Assembly: GCF_026210795.1 (NCBI RefSeq)
Contig: NC_089430.1
Span: 434,001-498,000 of the forward strand
Reading direction: 5' to 3'
Origin: Rhizophagus irregularis
Lineage: Eukaryota; Glomeromycota; Glomeromycetes; Glomerales; Glomeraceae
Length of the DNA: 64,000 nt
Shown: positions 1-11,910 of the stretch, piece after piece
How positions within the stretch are numbered: position 1 is the stretch's first letter
Layout: each line of letters begins with the position of its first letter
Notes under the pieces: model-generated
Databases searched by the model: none
What the model saw: the letters and a program-made list of their open reading frames with translations, nothing else
Told to the model about the DNA's origin: nothing
Position numbers and translations under genes: made by a program

Positions 1-660
1 GCATTAACAACGGTGTCTGAACAATAACACAATTATTGGATGGATGTAAAAAATAATACAGTACTTTGTGCGCACACGCTGCTGTTTAGCGGTTGGTATA
101 TTTTTTGGCGAGTTTTTTGTATTTTACTGAAGATTATCATTATATTGTAGAAGTAAGTGGCTTAGTTAAGTTTGTAATTAAATTTAGTTTACAAATAATA
201 AATTAGAAAACTGACTTTAATTGGTAACCGCTTTATTTTTTTTTCACCAATTTTTGGGTTTTTTTTTTGTTTCAAATTTCTGTTTCGTTGCACAAAAAGA
301 TCAGCCAATCAAAAATGAATACCAGAATGAACAGGACTAATAAAGAATATCGTTTATTAACTTGATAAGTTAGGAACAAAAAAAAGTTCGTACATTAATT
401 AATTAAATTTTTTTTTTCTTTTTTAGTGATTGTTGAAATATTTTAATTTTAATATATCATATATATATTTTTTTATAAGAATTTTAAGTAAAGGTGACGT
501 TAAAAAATGTTTTTAAGGTGCATAAGTATAATAAATTCACAAGTTAATAAATCACATTTTTTGACATCATAATTTTTGATATTTTATGTAATATTAATTC
601 TTTATAATATTTTGTTAAAATATACACCATTAATTTTTTTTATTATGACAATACTTTATT
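1..660. other. AT-rich non-coding stretch
   Basis: Poly-T and poly-A runs with no sustained reading frame. I see no gene, RNA or repeat that I can support here. Confidence 0.6.
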
Positions 661-791
661 GTCCGAAACCATAACTTCTAAGCATTTTCAAATGCAATGT
701 CGTTCTATTCCGCATGCTTATCGACCAATTAGATTTTGTATTTAATTTACGTTTGCCCTGTCATAACGTTAACCCCAGTTATGCTTCGGAC
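661..791. repeat. Small inverted-repeat element (MITE-like)
   Basis: GTCCGAAACCATAACT at 661-676 is matched in inverted orientation by AGTTATGCTTCGGAC at 777-791, with one substitution/indel. The interior is about 100 bp with no reading frame. A small non-autonomous DNA transposon is the simplest reading. I could not define a target-site duplication. Confidence 0.4.
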
Positions 792-1059
792 CTGAACGAT
801 TTGCGTTCCCTAGTTCATATAGTAGTTCATAATATTAATATCATAGTAAATTGGAAAATTTAAATCATAAAATTGATTTTATTCGTAAAAAGCTATTTGT
901 TCAATTACAAACTGATTTTATTTATGCGAAGGAAAGTTCACACATACTCTATAATCGGTGTTGAACGAATCAATATAATAGAGCTTTTAAATGTTCTTTA
1001 ACGACAAATGTTTTTAAATATAACTATTTGCATCTTTTTCAATAATAAATAGAGTAATA

Positions 1060-4000
1060 TTATATTTCACATTCTAAACATTCAGAATATTTCGGAAGAT
1101 CATTTGTATAGGAATTAAGTAGTTGTGATGTATAAACAGCTTGTGGATGAGTGGGTGATTGTCTTCTTTCCTCTAAAAGTATGGTATTTGATTCTTTGTA
1201 CTCTTCCGCTTTTTTAAATTGCTTTTCAATATCATAATGTTGTTGGTTTTTTTCTTCGGTTAACAAATGTGAATTTGGTACATATGATTCATGAAATAAA
1301 TGAATCGATTCTGCTATTTCAGTTGCTTTTGGTCTATTATCTGGATTTAAATTCCAACACTTCTTCATTAAGTCTACATAACATTCTGGTACTTCTAGTT
1401 CATTCATTTTAGGTCTAATTCCCTCACAGATATCCAATGCTAGATTTTCATCATGTGCACAATAGGAAAAAGGCTGTCTGCTAGTTGCTATAAAATACAT
1501 AATCATACCAAAACTATATATATCTGCTGCTTGAGTGTAAGGTCGTCCTCTCAACACTTCAGGTGCTACATAAGGCATAACTCCATAAATATTTTCTTCA
1601 TCCGTATTATCAACTCTTTCACATAATCCCATATCTGCTATACACATTGAACTATAATCTTCTAAAAAAGCATACATTGATAATATATTTCCTGTATGAA
1701 AATCACGATGAACCATTTGTCTTTCATGAATTTCTTCAAGACCCTTTATAATACATATTAATATTTCTATATTATGTGACCAGTTAAGATTTTTATAATG
1801 TTTATTTATCCAGTTATATAAACTTCCGCCTTCTGCATAATCAAGAACCATAATATAATTATTTGTATCAGGATTTTGAGATATTCCGTATATTGAAAGA
1901 ATTCTATCAGATTCATTAATAGAATATCCTTTAATCTATTAAAATACACTAATTAATTATTAATATATTTGAATGATTTAACTTGAATAAAATATTTCAT
2001 ACCTCATTTAAAAATCCAATAGTAATATTTTGTGAACCATATAATTGTTTTAAAGCAATTTGTTTCGGAGTTCTTATATATTCATATTTATTATAAGATA
2101 ATGGTCCTTTATTCCATATTGCTGAATATATTGTGGCAAACCCACCTTTACCTATTTCTTTAATATTATTAAACTGGTTATATGGTATCCATTCAAATAT
2201 TGTATCACCCGGATCATTAAGGTTTAATTGTATATCTTGTATTAAATTATCAATTTGTATATTTCCACTAGTCCAATTTGTAAAATTATTTCTTAAATCA
2301 TTTATTTGACATGATTTACACCATTTAAAATTTGTATTTGTATATTCATTATCACATTTTTCACAATAATATTTATTTTCATAAACCAAAATATAATCTT
2401 TCGTAATAGGATCTTGAGATATTCCATATTTTTTACCAATCGAATATTCTTCAACCTATTAATATATTCAAAAATTATAATTATAATAATATAAACTATA
2501 TTATATACTCAAAATAAGTTTATAGAAAAAATTACCTCATCAGTGATATTTTGTGAATACTTTAAAGTAACTTTTAATTTTAGTCTTCTCACATTTTCTT
2601 TACTATAAAGATCATCATAATATAAAAAGTCATTCTTCCATATTGCTAAATGTATTTTATTAGTCAAATCATCATTTACTTTTTTAATATCATAAAATTG
2701 ATCGTATGGTATCCATTCAAATATTATATCCCATTTACTATTAATATTCAATTGCATATTTTGAATCAAATTATCAATTTGTCATTTTTACTGGTCCAGT
2801 TTTTAAAATTTAATTTTAGATTATCTAATTGACATTTTCTACACCATTCAACTCTAATATTATTTTCTTTATATTCTTCACCACACCTTTCACAACATAA
2901 TTTATATTTAAAAACAATAATATAATATTTTATATCTTGAATTTGAGAAATTCCATATACTCGATTATCATCATCTGATAGATATTTTTCAACCTATAAA
3001 GTAAAAAAAAAAATAAATGAATTACATCATTATTTCAAAATATAATTAATATATATACTGTATATGAAAATTTTCATACCTCATTTAGGAATTCATCAGT
3101 ATTTTGTAAGTAATATAATTTCAAAGAAACTTTTTTATTTGATTCTCTCGTCCATTTCTTTTCAGAATAAAGTAATGGACCATCTTCCCATATTGCAGAA
3201 TATATCGTAGCAAGATTATTATTGTTTATCTCTTTAATATTATTAAACTGATTGTGTGGTATAAACTCAAGCATCGTGTCATAAAGATCATTAATTTCCA
3301 ATTGCATTTCTTGAATAAAATCATCAATTTTTTCATTTCCACTGGTACAATTAATAAAAAAATTTTTCAAACAATTTATGTAACACGATCTACACCAAGC
3401 ATAATCTGTAATATCACCACATTTTTCGCATATTTCACTATATTCATTTTGAAGAACTATAATATAATCTTTGGTATATATATTTTGTGATATACCATAA
3501 ATTTTACCACGATATTTATTTATATCTTCTTTAATCTATTGGGATAAAAAAATAATTATTATTAAATTAATAAGTAAATCAAATTAGATATCTTATACCT
3601 CAATTAAAAATTCATCAACAATATTTTGGGAGTCATACGATTTTAGAGTAACCATAGTATTTTGCTTATTTCTTGTAAATTCATTTCTTATTTTATCATA
3701 ATGTAATGGTCCATCTTTCCATATTGTCGAATATATTTTATCATTACCTTCTTCACTTATTTCTTTAATATTATTAAACTGATTGTATGGTATCCATTCA
3801 AATATAATATCATTCACTTTATTAATTTCTAGTTGTATTTCTTGAATTAAACTATCAATTTCTTCATTTTCACTGGTCCAGTTTGTAAAATTTTGTCTTA
3901 AACCATTTGTTTGACATGATTTGCACCACTCATAATTTGCATCAAATCTATTTTTATATAGATCGTTACATTTTTTACAATATATACATGGAAAAACCAT

Positions 4001-5083
4001 AACGTAGTCTTCCGTATCTGGATTTTTTGATATTCCATATATATTAAGATGTTCATCAACTTTAATCTATTAAATCAACAAAAAAATTAATAAAGAACTA
4101 TAATTACAAATAAACTTATATCTAAAAAATTCATACCTTGTTTAGAAATCCAATAATATTTTGTGAATTATAAAGATATTTTAAGGCAACCATTTTATTT
4201 GACTTTCTTATCCATTCCCTATCGTTATAACATAATGGACCATCCTTCCATGTTGCATAATACATTATACTATCAAAATCATCATTATCCATTTCTTGGA
4301 TATTACTTAATTGATCATATGATATCCATTCAAATACTATTTCTGATTCATAATTAATTTTTGATTGCATTTCTTGAAATAAATTATCAATTATTTCATT
4401 CTCACTTCTGGTCAAATTATTTTTAAAATAATTTATTTGACAAGATTCACACCATTCTTCAATTATATTTGTATACTTTTTACCACATTTTTCACAATAT
4501 ATATCCTGAAAAACAATGATATAATCTTTTGTATTTGGACATTGAGATATTCCATACATTCTAAGAACTTCACCAATATAAGATATTGAATATTTTTTAC
4601 CCTAATAAATTTTACAAAAAAAAAATATTATTATTATTAAAACCACGAAGGATAATTTTATAAATAAATTACCTGATCAGTAAAAAATTCGTTAACGATA
4701 TTTTGTAAATTATATAATTTTAAAGAAACTTTTGTATTTTTCTGATTTCTTGTATATTCATATTCATATTTATCATAATCTAATGGTCCATCTTTCCATA
4801 TTGCTGAATATACTTTATCAAAACCTTCTTCGCTTATTTCTTTAATATCATTAAATTGATCGTATGGTATCCATTCAAATATTATATCATCCAATTCATT
4901 AATTTCTAATTGTATTTCTTGAATTAAATTATCAATTACTTCATTATCACTGATCCAATTAGTAAAATTATTTTTTAAATTACTAATTTGACATGATTTA
5001 CACCATTTATACTTTGCTTCATATTTGTTCTTATATATTTCGTCACATTTTTTACACTGATCGCAGTTGTCTTGATATGACAT
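1060..5083 (-). CDS. Gene A: kinase with six tandem zinc-ribbon/N-lobe modules and one C-lobe
   Basis: Seven exons, read right to left: 5083-4673, 4601-4137, 4066-3599, 3535-3080, 2993-2536, 2455-2003, 1935-1060. All introns (63-86 bp) are GT-AG and phase 0. Exon 1 carries CxxC...WCKSC, then WISDNE, FEWIPYDQF and beta1-alphaC of a kinase N-lobe. Each middle exon starts with beta4-beta5 (YGISQNP..KDYI), then a zinc ribbon, a WTSGN-like segment and the next N-lobe. The last exon is the C-lobe: HRDFHTGN catalytic loop, ADMG in place of DFG, APEVLRG, and an AVYTSQLLN tail. Only exon 6 has an intact glycine loop (GKGGFATIY) plus ALK lysine; upstream copies read like SEEGFDKVY. Exon 5 is 458 nt, one short, so the frame breaks near 2780. 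If that is a sequencing slip, the product is about 1195 aa. It is likely a cytoplasmic Ser/Thr-Tyr-like (TKL-type) kinase. The substrate cannot be told. Confidence 0.8.
2776..2784 (-). other. One-base frameshift in exon 5 of gene A
   Basis: The minus strand reads AGT AAA AAT GAC AAA TTG ATA ATT TGA. Sister exons read AGT GGA AAT GAx AAA ATT GAT AAT TTG. One A is missing from an A/T run, which turns the conserved IDNLIQ segment into a stop. The exon length (458) is the only one in the gene not divisible by three. Confidence 0.7.
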
Positions 5084-5559
5084 TTATAAAAAATTATTAA
5101 TTAAATGTTGGAAAATAAATGCAGAACTTTTTTTACGAAGAAAGAAGAAAAGGAAAAGGAAAAAGAAAAAAATAGAAAATGGCAAACAAAGTTTTGTAAC
5201 ATGTGCAGCTATTAAGTAATACAAATAAACCATGTTTATTTTAGTCTAAACTGTTTCCGTCAATGATCAGCAATAAATACATATGACCTGCGGCTTAAAC
5301 TCGCTTCAAAATAAATATTATCATAAAAATATTTATTTTATTGAAATCGCATCATGTCCACAAATTTATCAATAAATTATTCGCTAAAATGTCTGTAAAA
5401 AATTGTATATATATTTGAGAAAATACTAAAGTATGTATTGTTTGTGATGTCATTTATTTTATTTTAATTATTTAATTTTATTTTGCAGAGTTAAATTTCT
5501 AGTTGTGTTGGATGGGTAAGTGGATTATTTATTTATATTGTCGTACTTCTGATTGGTTC
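5084..5559. promoter_or_regulatory. Upstream region of gene A
   Basis: AT-rich, with AT-rich TATA-like runs just upstream of the ATG and a purine-rich tract (about 5137-5175). It should contain the gene A promoter, but I cannot point to a specific factor site. Confidence 0.3.
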
Positions 5560-5706
5560 TCGAAACTTTTTTGTTATATATCGATAAGGATTAAGTAACC
5601 GAGATGTGTATATAGCTTATGTGTGAGTAGTTTAATTGGTCATTTTTAATTGATAAAAGATTTTCTTTTCTATATTCTTGTGTCTCATTAAATTGCTTTT
5701 CAATTC
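5560..5706 (-). pseudogene. Remnant of a kinase C-terminal tail
   Basis: About 145 bp closely resemble the C-terminal tail coding sequence of genes C and D (for example 56660-56790). The stretch contains the decayed equivalent of QAIYTSRLLNPY, followed by the LSIKN and QEYRKEN-like region. No kinase core is attached and the frame is broken. It is a leftover end of another copy, lying just upstream of gene A. Confidence 0.65.
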
Positions 5707-6009
5707 AACTTTCAGATAATCAATTAGTTTGTTCAATCCTCTTTTAGACAATATTTTATTTTTATTTTTAAAATGTAGACAATGACGGGAGCCTTACAAG
5801 TTTGTGGGCTGAGTTCTTACAAAAGGAAACTATTGCTAACACTGTACCCATAAAAACCCAACCTCCTCAAAAAAGGAATTGTACTGCTTATTATTGAAAA
5901 TTACAACACTAGGCATTACCAGCATTGTACGCGAGCATTGAGCGAGAAAAGTGAAAAAAAACAAAAAAGAGAAATTTTAACTAATCTATCAACCGTATTT
6001 TTCTTTCGT

Positions 6010-6260
6010 CTAACGATGCCGCACGTAAATACTGTTAGGTGCGGAATGAAGGTCCGATATTGTCCGACGGCGGCGGACACGTACGAGTTATCACTGAGTG
6101 CTGTATGAGAGTCATTATCTGGTGGAGGTGTTCGTCGTAAAAAGATGGACGAGTCATTGATGATGGATCGATCCTTGTCTGATATGATGAAGAACGCGTC
6201 AGCGTTCGCTTTTTCGGTGACATCTTCGACAATCATAGGAGGTATTCTTTTCCGTAATTG
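6010..6260 (-). other. GC-richer island, possible coding exon of unknown nature
   Basis: This stretch is visibly richer in G and C than its surroundings. Two overlapping minus-strand frames stay open (106 and 65 codons). The shorter begins MSKMSPKKRTLTRSSS and has a plausible basic, Ser-rich composition. I recognise neither protein, and the two frames cannot both be real. It may be a short exon or a gene relic. Confidence 0.25.
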
Positions 6261-6748
6261 ATGTAGTTGGAATGCACGGGCATAGCCGTAATTATATTGT
6301 TTGAACTGACGTTAAAACATCGCCTAACTTTGTAATCAAAAAGTTTATTTTGTGATGCTGATCTTACTTAGTTGGAGAGAAGATAATTTAAAAAAAAATC
6401 TACACTCTATCACTTGTAACGCATCCGTAGTTCTATAGTGACGTACTCCAACAAATCGAAGATATTACTTATTAGATATGAAAAATAAAACCTATAATAC
6501 ACCGACTGAAATAAAATAATAATAAAATTAAAGGCGAAACTTTTATTATTTCTTTTTACAGTCTGTTAAACATAATATATGACGCATCCTAGACCATATA
6601 ATGCAATATCATTCGAAAAATAATTGAGAGAAACTTAAGCCAATAAAATAATTATTTTATTTATTATGTATCAAAAATAATAAAAAAAAAAGAATTGTGT
6701 GTGTGGACAGGGTAAATTTTTACATTTGCTACATGGTATTGAATAAAT

Positions 6749-7656
6749 CTATTCCTTACAATAAAAACAAGTAGTAATTTCGACGGTAATACTACGGACG
6801 TATCCATCGGGATCTATAAAAATAAATATAATAATTAATCAACTATTTGGTACTACTGATATATTGATAATTCAATGTAAAGTAACATACGAGAACCCTC
6901 AGAAAGGTCATGTTTTGAACTTTGATGACCTAATGTATAAGTAATACCGGAAAATGCTCCTTCAGAGGTCTATTAATTACAATAATACAATAATACTTTA
7001 CATTAGTATATTTATAAAACTATTACAAGATGTAAAAGGAATAAAGCATACCGTAATTTTCCCTAAAGACCAACGAACGATCTTTGATTTAGTATCATAT
7101 TCGAAAGCCACAGATTGACCAGTGGCAAATGACGTATCTCCTGGAATAACAGATTTTAAAGCTCCATTATGACGATTACCAACTGTAGGTAAATTAATAA
7201 AATCGATCATTAGAATATCACAAAGATTAATATATATTAAATAAGATTTTCATACATTTATCCAATGCGGAACTTGATGTTACAGCCACGATTGAGCTTA
7301 CATTAAAAGAAGAAAAATCTTCAAGACGGTTAACAAGAAATGTCTCGCCCTTACCTAACAAGGAGTTCTAGTTTAATTAGACGTGCGACGGCGCGAGTAT
7401 CACGTGGACAACGTAAAGTCAATAACCAAAGACATACAAATCTTCCAAGTAGAGTCACTTGCATCATACTTATAGTCTAATACTCCGATTCCGTATAAGG
7501 CGAATTTGAAGACATTCCCTTCCGGAACTTTGACAGATTCTGGAATTTCTCCTAGATTAGGGAATTCTATATTTCATAAAAATATTGTGTTAAATGTGGG
7601 GATCAAACTTTAATATTATATATTACTGACTTACCGGCGTTAGCTCCAATTTGCAT
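6749..7656 (-). CDS. DUF3455-like protein in six small exons
   Basis: Exons right to left: 7656-7635, 7566-7438, 7354-7256, 7182-7052, 6969-6891, 6813-6749. All have GT-AG borders and the phases join without a break to 175 codons (174 aa plus TAG). The protein starts MQIGANAEFPNLGEIPESV. It continues with VPEGNVFKFALYGIGVLDY and TFLVNRLEDFSSF, then VIPGDTSFATGQSV, and later SGITYTLGHQSSKH. The order (PxGN..F.LY..GV.Y..DA...W, later a G.F.GITY strand, a final aromatic strand) fits DUF3455 beta-rich proteins as I remember them; their function is unknown. I see no signal peptide at this start. All introns are about 70-80 bp. No neighbour is functionally linked. Family assignment is moderate; the gene structure is stronger because six junctions agree in phase. 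Confidence 0.65.
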
Positions 7657-7659
7657 TTT

Positions 7660-7980
7660 TATTAGGGGGGAGAGGGTTAAAAATAATTTACAAAATTTTT
7701 TTTACTATTAAATATGAGGGAGGAAAAAGTAAAAAAAAAAAATAAATCCAAAAATTAGATTTATACGGTGAGGGGAATATTATATAAAATTTTTTTGATA
7801 AATTTGTGTTTATTTTTGGTGTCATCTAAATTTAAAATTTTTGAGGGGAATTTAACGTTAGTCAGCGCTATTGCGTTTGTGAATTTAAGTACAAAGTCTC
7901 ACAAATACATCAACTGACCACTTTGTGTGAAAATAATAAAGATTGATGGTCGATCGAAAAATTTTGCGATCGGATCAGCC
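7660..7980. other. Non-coding AT-rich spacer
   Basis: Poly-purine and poly-T runs upstream of the DUF3455-like gene. No gene is visible. The gene's promoter should lie at its left end. Confidence 0.4.
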
Positions 7981-7989
7981 ATCCCGCCC

Positions 7990-8076
7990 CGCTTCTAAAA
8001 ATAGATTTTAAGTCTACTGTTTTTCACGGTCACGGGTTGGGACGGGTTTAATTAGTAAAATCTATTTCTAGAAGCG
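7990..8076. repeat. Inverted repeat forming a hairpin
   Basis: A 21-base arm at 7990-8010 pairs with 8056-8076 with one mismatch around a 45-base GC-richer loop. The C/G-rich ends extend the pairing imperfectly (CCCGCCCC versus GGGCGG). This looks like a MITE or a folded-back transposon end. No ORF. Confidence 0.6.
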
Positions 8077-8099
8077 GGCGGAATAACTATTGAATAACT

Positions 8100-9780
8100 A
8101 TTAAATCAATATTTGTTACATATACGAAAATATAAAATATACAAATAAGCAAGGCGGATTTGCCCGAAATTCCGAAATGGAAATGGGCGTGATGATCAGA
8201 ATGTCGATCGTTTTGGCATCAATTGGCTATCCCTAAAATTGAAATGATCGACATATTGTTTCGGCCGGAATTATGAATTCGGCTAAAATTATGAATTAAC
8301 TTCGGCAGAATTTCGGATTTCGGATTATTCAACTCAATTTCGGGGCCCATCCTTAATACCAACAAAATTTTAATTCTTTTATGATAGTCGTTAGAATTGA
8401 GGTTTATTCTGCGCAGATGTATCATTTAATGAGGCATTAACAGCATTATTTACTATGGTTCTTTATTCTTTGGAGATCCAAGGCTCTTCTTCTGTAACCT
8501 GAAAATAATAGAAGAAGCGGTTATGGGAAGTCAGCGAGAAAGTCATGGACTTTTTGGTATAATTCAGTGGACATTTTTTATAAAAAACTTGGTGTTAGAA
8601 AATCGTGAAAGAACAAGAAATATCCTAGCAAGTGAAGTATTACCTATATTGCCTTTTAAATGTTCTCCATTTGTGTCTTTCTAAACTTGCAATACGGACT
8701 ATTACGTCAAAGTTGTCAAAGTTTGGTGTTCGAGAATAACGGCATGTGGAATGTGCGTTGGAGATCTTGACATTTATAAAGGCGTTGGGGACAATGCATA
8801 TACGGACTTTTTTTATTTCACTCGTACTTCTCGATTGCCCAACTTTCTCATATATTCGAAGCTGGAAAAAATTTGGGAAGTCTCAATGAAGGCCCATTGC
8901 AAAAATAGTCATAGATCGAAGTAAATGCACATTTCAATAGTCATTATTCTGCTAAAGAGAAAAAAATTGAAATATTCTTATGTGATATTAATCTTAGATT
9001 TACTCTTTTTCTTCTTTCGAGGACTATTACAAGAATTGTATCCAGTCTTACTACAGGTAGAACATTTGTGTTGCGTCTTTTATGGCTTTTTTTATGGCTT
9101 TAGCGATGCACCTTTAACTGCTTTTTTTTAAGTTTCTTATTATTTACACATTTGAGTCACAGATGATTTGCGGTTTATCATTTATATATCTTAGAAAAAT
9201 GCTTATTTTCAAAGATTTTCTGAGACACTGTCACACAAATATCTTGGTATAAATTCTTAAATTGAATGCATTATGATTAAATTTTATTTATAAGCATTTT
9301 ATACTACAAAGCCAAGACTAATACTCTTGAAGGAAGAAATTAGAAATTAAGTAGTGAGAAGTCTCACATTCTTTTACGTTTAAAAAAATAAGAAATAAAA
9401 ATCAGACTATCATTTTATTATACCTTATATAACGACATATTTTTTTTTAATTTATAACTTTATTTAACGGATGTTGTTTGACGTCTACATTGTTATAAAT
9501 TACATAGCGTAAATATTACAATATTAATAAAGTATCTATCTACTAAATAGAACCACCTATCTCTAAATACATAGTAAACTAAATAAATCCTACATAAAAG
9601 AAAATGTTAGTTTCTCCAGATTGAACTGTGTTATCGGTTCGATACAGTTATCTCGATTAAAACCATAAATTATACCCTGTTATAAACCTATAATTTGTCA
9701 ACCTATAATAGAATCTAACCATCCTTATTGTTATTAACGTTGATCTCTAATCTAAATCTAAATCTACGTCCGCATGCGTC
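8100..9780. other. Non-coding region with possible gene scraps
   Basis: The stretch at 8150-8345 carries repeated TTCGG/CGGCC words like those at 41420-41660 and is probably repeat-derived. Around 8525-8780 the base use is more balanced, and short open stretches of about 40-50 codons exist on both strands, but I recognise no domain. The rest is AT-rich with no supported feature. Confidence 0.35.
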
Positions 9781-9799
9781 ATCGTATAACGATATATCA

Positions 9800-9985
9800 A
9801 TTTTTTTTGTGCATGGAATTGTGCATTGTGCATGGAATAGAGTTTTTGTGCACAGAAATGCACACTATTAATTTAAATTGTGCACTATGAAATTTTTTTG
9901 TGTGCACACGTGCACATCCAATTTAGAAAATTGCATACTAAAAAACTTATGCACACGTGCACGTTGTGCACATGAATTTTATACA
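9800..9985. repeat. GTGCAC-rich repeat tract
   Basis: The words GTGCA, GTGCAC and CACACGTGCAC recur about a dozen times within 180 bp on both strands. CACACGTGCAC is partly palindromic. There is no open frame. It is an irregular minisatellite or a cluster of protein-binding palindromes. Confidence 0.5.
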
Positions 9986-10085
9986 CTGTAAGTGAGTGAG
10001 TGAAATATATATTATGTATTAAGAAATTTTTGCAACAATGAGGATTGATGATATATACTAATAAAGGCGTTTAATAATAATATTA

Positions 10086-10105
10086 ATGATGATGATGATG
10101 ATAAT
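10086..10105. repeat. GAT trinucleotide microsatellite
   Basis: A run of about six GAT units leads into GATAATAAAA in non-coding sequence. Confidence 0.6.
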
Positions 10106-10354
10106 AAAATATTTATATTATCTTTTTCAGTCAGAGAGAATTTTAATATAATTATATAGTAATGGCTCTCAATAATGTATAGTTACACAATTTAGGGTTA
10201 GTATCAATATTAGGTTATGATAATTTTGGTATAACGCGATTATGTAAAAAAAATTAAATTTTTTTTTTATAAATTTTCACATGATTATAAAGGTAATAAC
10301 ACATGAAATAAATATTTAATACAATTCTAATATTTTTAAACAAATTTAAACTAG

Positions 10355-10420
10355 TTTCTGGTAATATTGAATTTGAAGACTCTGAAGAATTTGAAGAAAG
10401 TAGTATTAAGGAATCTAAAG
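10355..10420 (+). pseudogene. Orphan acidic exon
   Basis: ACTAG precedes the segment and GTATAT follows it. The 22 in-frame codons read as an acidic peptide with FEDSEEFEE. Borders and frame look like a small internal exon. I see no partner exons on the plus strand nearby, so it is probably a relic. Function unknown. Confidence 0.35.
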
Positions 10421-10429
10421 GTATATTAA

Positions 10430-11900
10430 ACATGCTAAAATATTACAAATATTTAAATACTTATGATTTCATTCATATTTTAAAATCATGCAGTTGGAAA
10501 TATATGATTCACTCACATTAAAATAATGTAAAATAAGATACGTCCAATGTATTATATTAAGTTAGATTTTACAATTTAATATTCCAAGATTAGTTTATAT
10601 CTTTAGCTTATTTATGGCAGCAGCAAAATATATTACTAGAAATGGAAACGGTTAAAATCTGTCATTCATAACTAAAGGACCAATAGTTATGCATATGATT
10701 TAGTTCAACAAAAATACTAAAGAAAATTATGGTTAACCTTTTTTAGTAATGATAATAGTAGTAATACTGATCATGACGGATAATGTAAATAGCAAATAAA
10801 AGTTTTAGCAAATCTATTACAATTATATAAAAATGCGATACATAGAAGATACAGTAGTAAAAATTAATCAATTTCAAACCATCATGTTAAGATAACTAAC
10901 TACACATCTATTCCTAATAATTATGTAAAATTCGGAATGTTTGTGATTATATTCATCAATAATTTCTTCCATTTTATTTAATAAATGTAATAGCATCATA
11001 ATTCATGGATCAATTCGGTTTGTTTTCTTTTAGTAATTATTCAAATTATGTAGCATCTCAAATATGTATATTTTATTATTAAATTAATCAATGATTTTAT
11101 ATTCCTAGGAAACGAAAAAAATTATATAAGAATTAGTATAAGATTTTCATATACCCGCATTCGTGTAAGAACTCTTTAATTACCTAACCAAATTCTATCA
11201 CCTGCAAGAGCGATTTTAACCTTCACCCGGGGTCTAGGTTAAGCTTCCTCCACCTGCAAACATGCTAATTAATTAATCTCTTAAAATAAACAAATAATAT
11301 TAAAAGAGTAATGTAAAATAAAAAAAAAAATTCCTGTAATATTGGTTAAAATATTGGCTATATATAATATTTGTAATTTTAGTTTATATCCATTTTCAAT
11401 ATACTGTGTAATTAATCAATTGATTCTTATTGAAAAAAATGTAAGTTCTTAATAATGTTTGTTTGATCAAAAAACTTTGAAGTAAAAATATTTCAAGTTT
11501 GTGTATACAATTTTAAAATAGTTTGAAAGCCTTTTGGTGAATTTTATAATTTAAATTATATAAATTATATAAGCTAGGACATTATTGTAAATCCTTTGCT
11601 GAAGAGGAGCGGTAAAACATTATACTCATATGTTGTACGCGATCACATGAAATTTTGCATCACTATTATATGTAATTAATTTCAAATTTTCCATAGATCA
11701 GATGGCTGATTAACGTATTGATGTTAATTCATCTTTTTTTTCTTTTTTTAAATCAAAGGTCATATAACATGAAATTGCCCAATTTAGTATTATGACGTTG
11801 TACAAATTTATTTTTTCGGTATAAATAATATTTATTTTCGCTTCTTTTTTTGTTCATATTTTCTATTATTTTTACATATATTTGTAATAATTCATCAAAT
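10430..11900. other. AT-rich non-coding region
   Basis: No sustained frame. A small GC-richer patch at 11200-11260 (CACCTGCAAG, CACCCGGGGTCTAGG, CACCTGCAAAC) is bracketed by two CACCTGCAA words. Its nature is unknown. Confidence 0.4.
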
Positions 11901-11910
11901 AACTCATTAG

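Noticed and set aside
2509-2769. Separate small kinase-like genes for each N-lobe ORF
   Set aside because: Most have no own start context, each begins and ends at splice sites in phase 0, and they share one direction and a final C-lobe. One long gene is simpler.
8925-9131. 68-codon hydrophobic plus-strand ORF
   Set aside because: Phe/Leu-rich composition as expected from T-rich DNA; no homologous motif.
9632-9643. GGTTCGATACAG as a tRNA B box
   Set aside because: No A box at a suitable distance and no acceptor-stem pairing, so no tRNA call.
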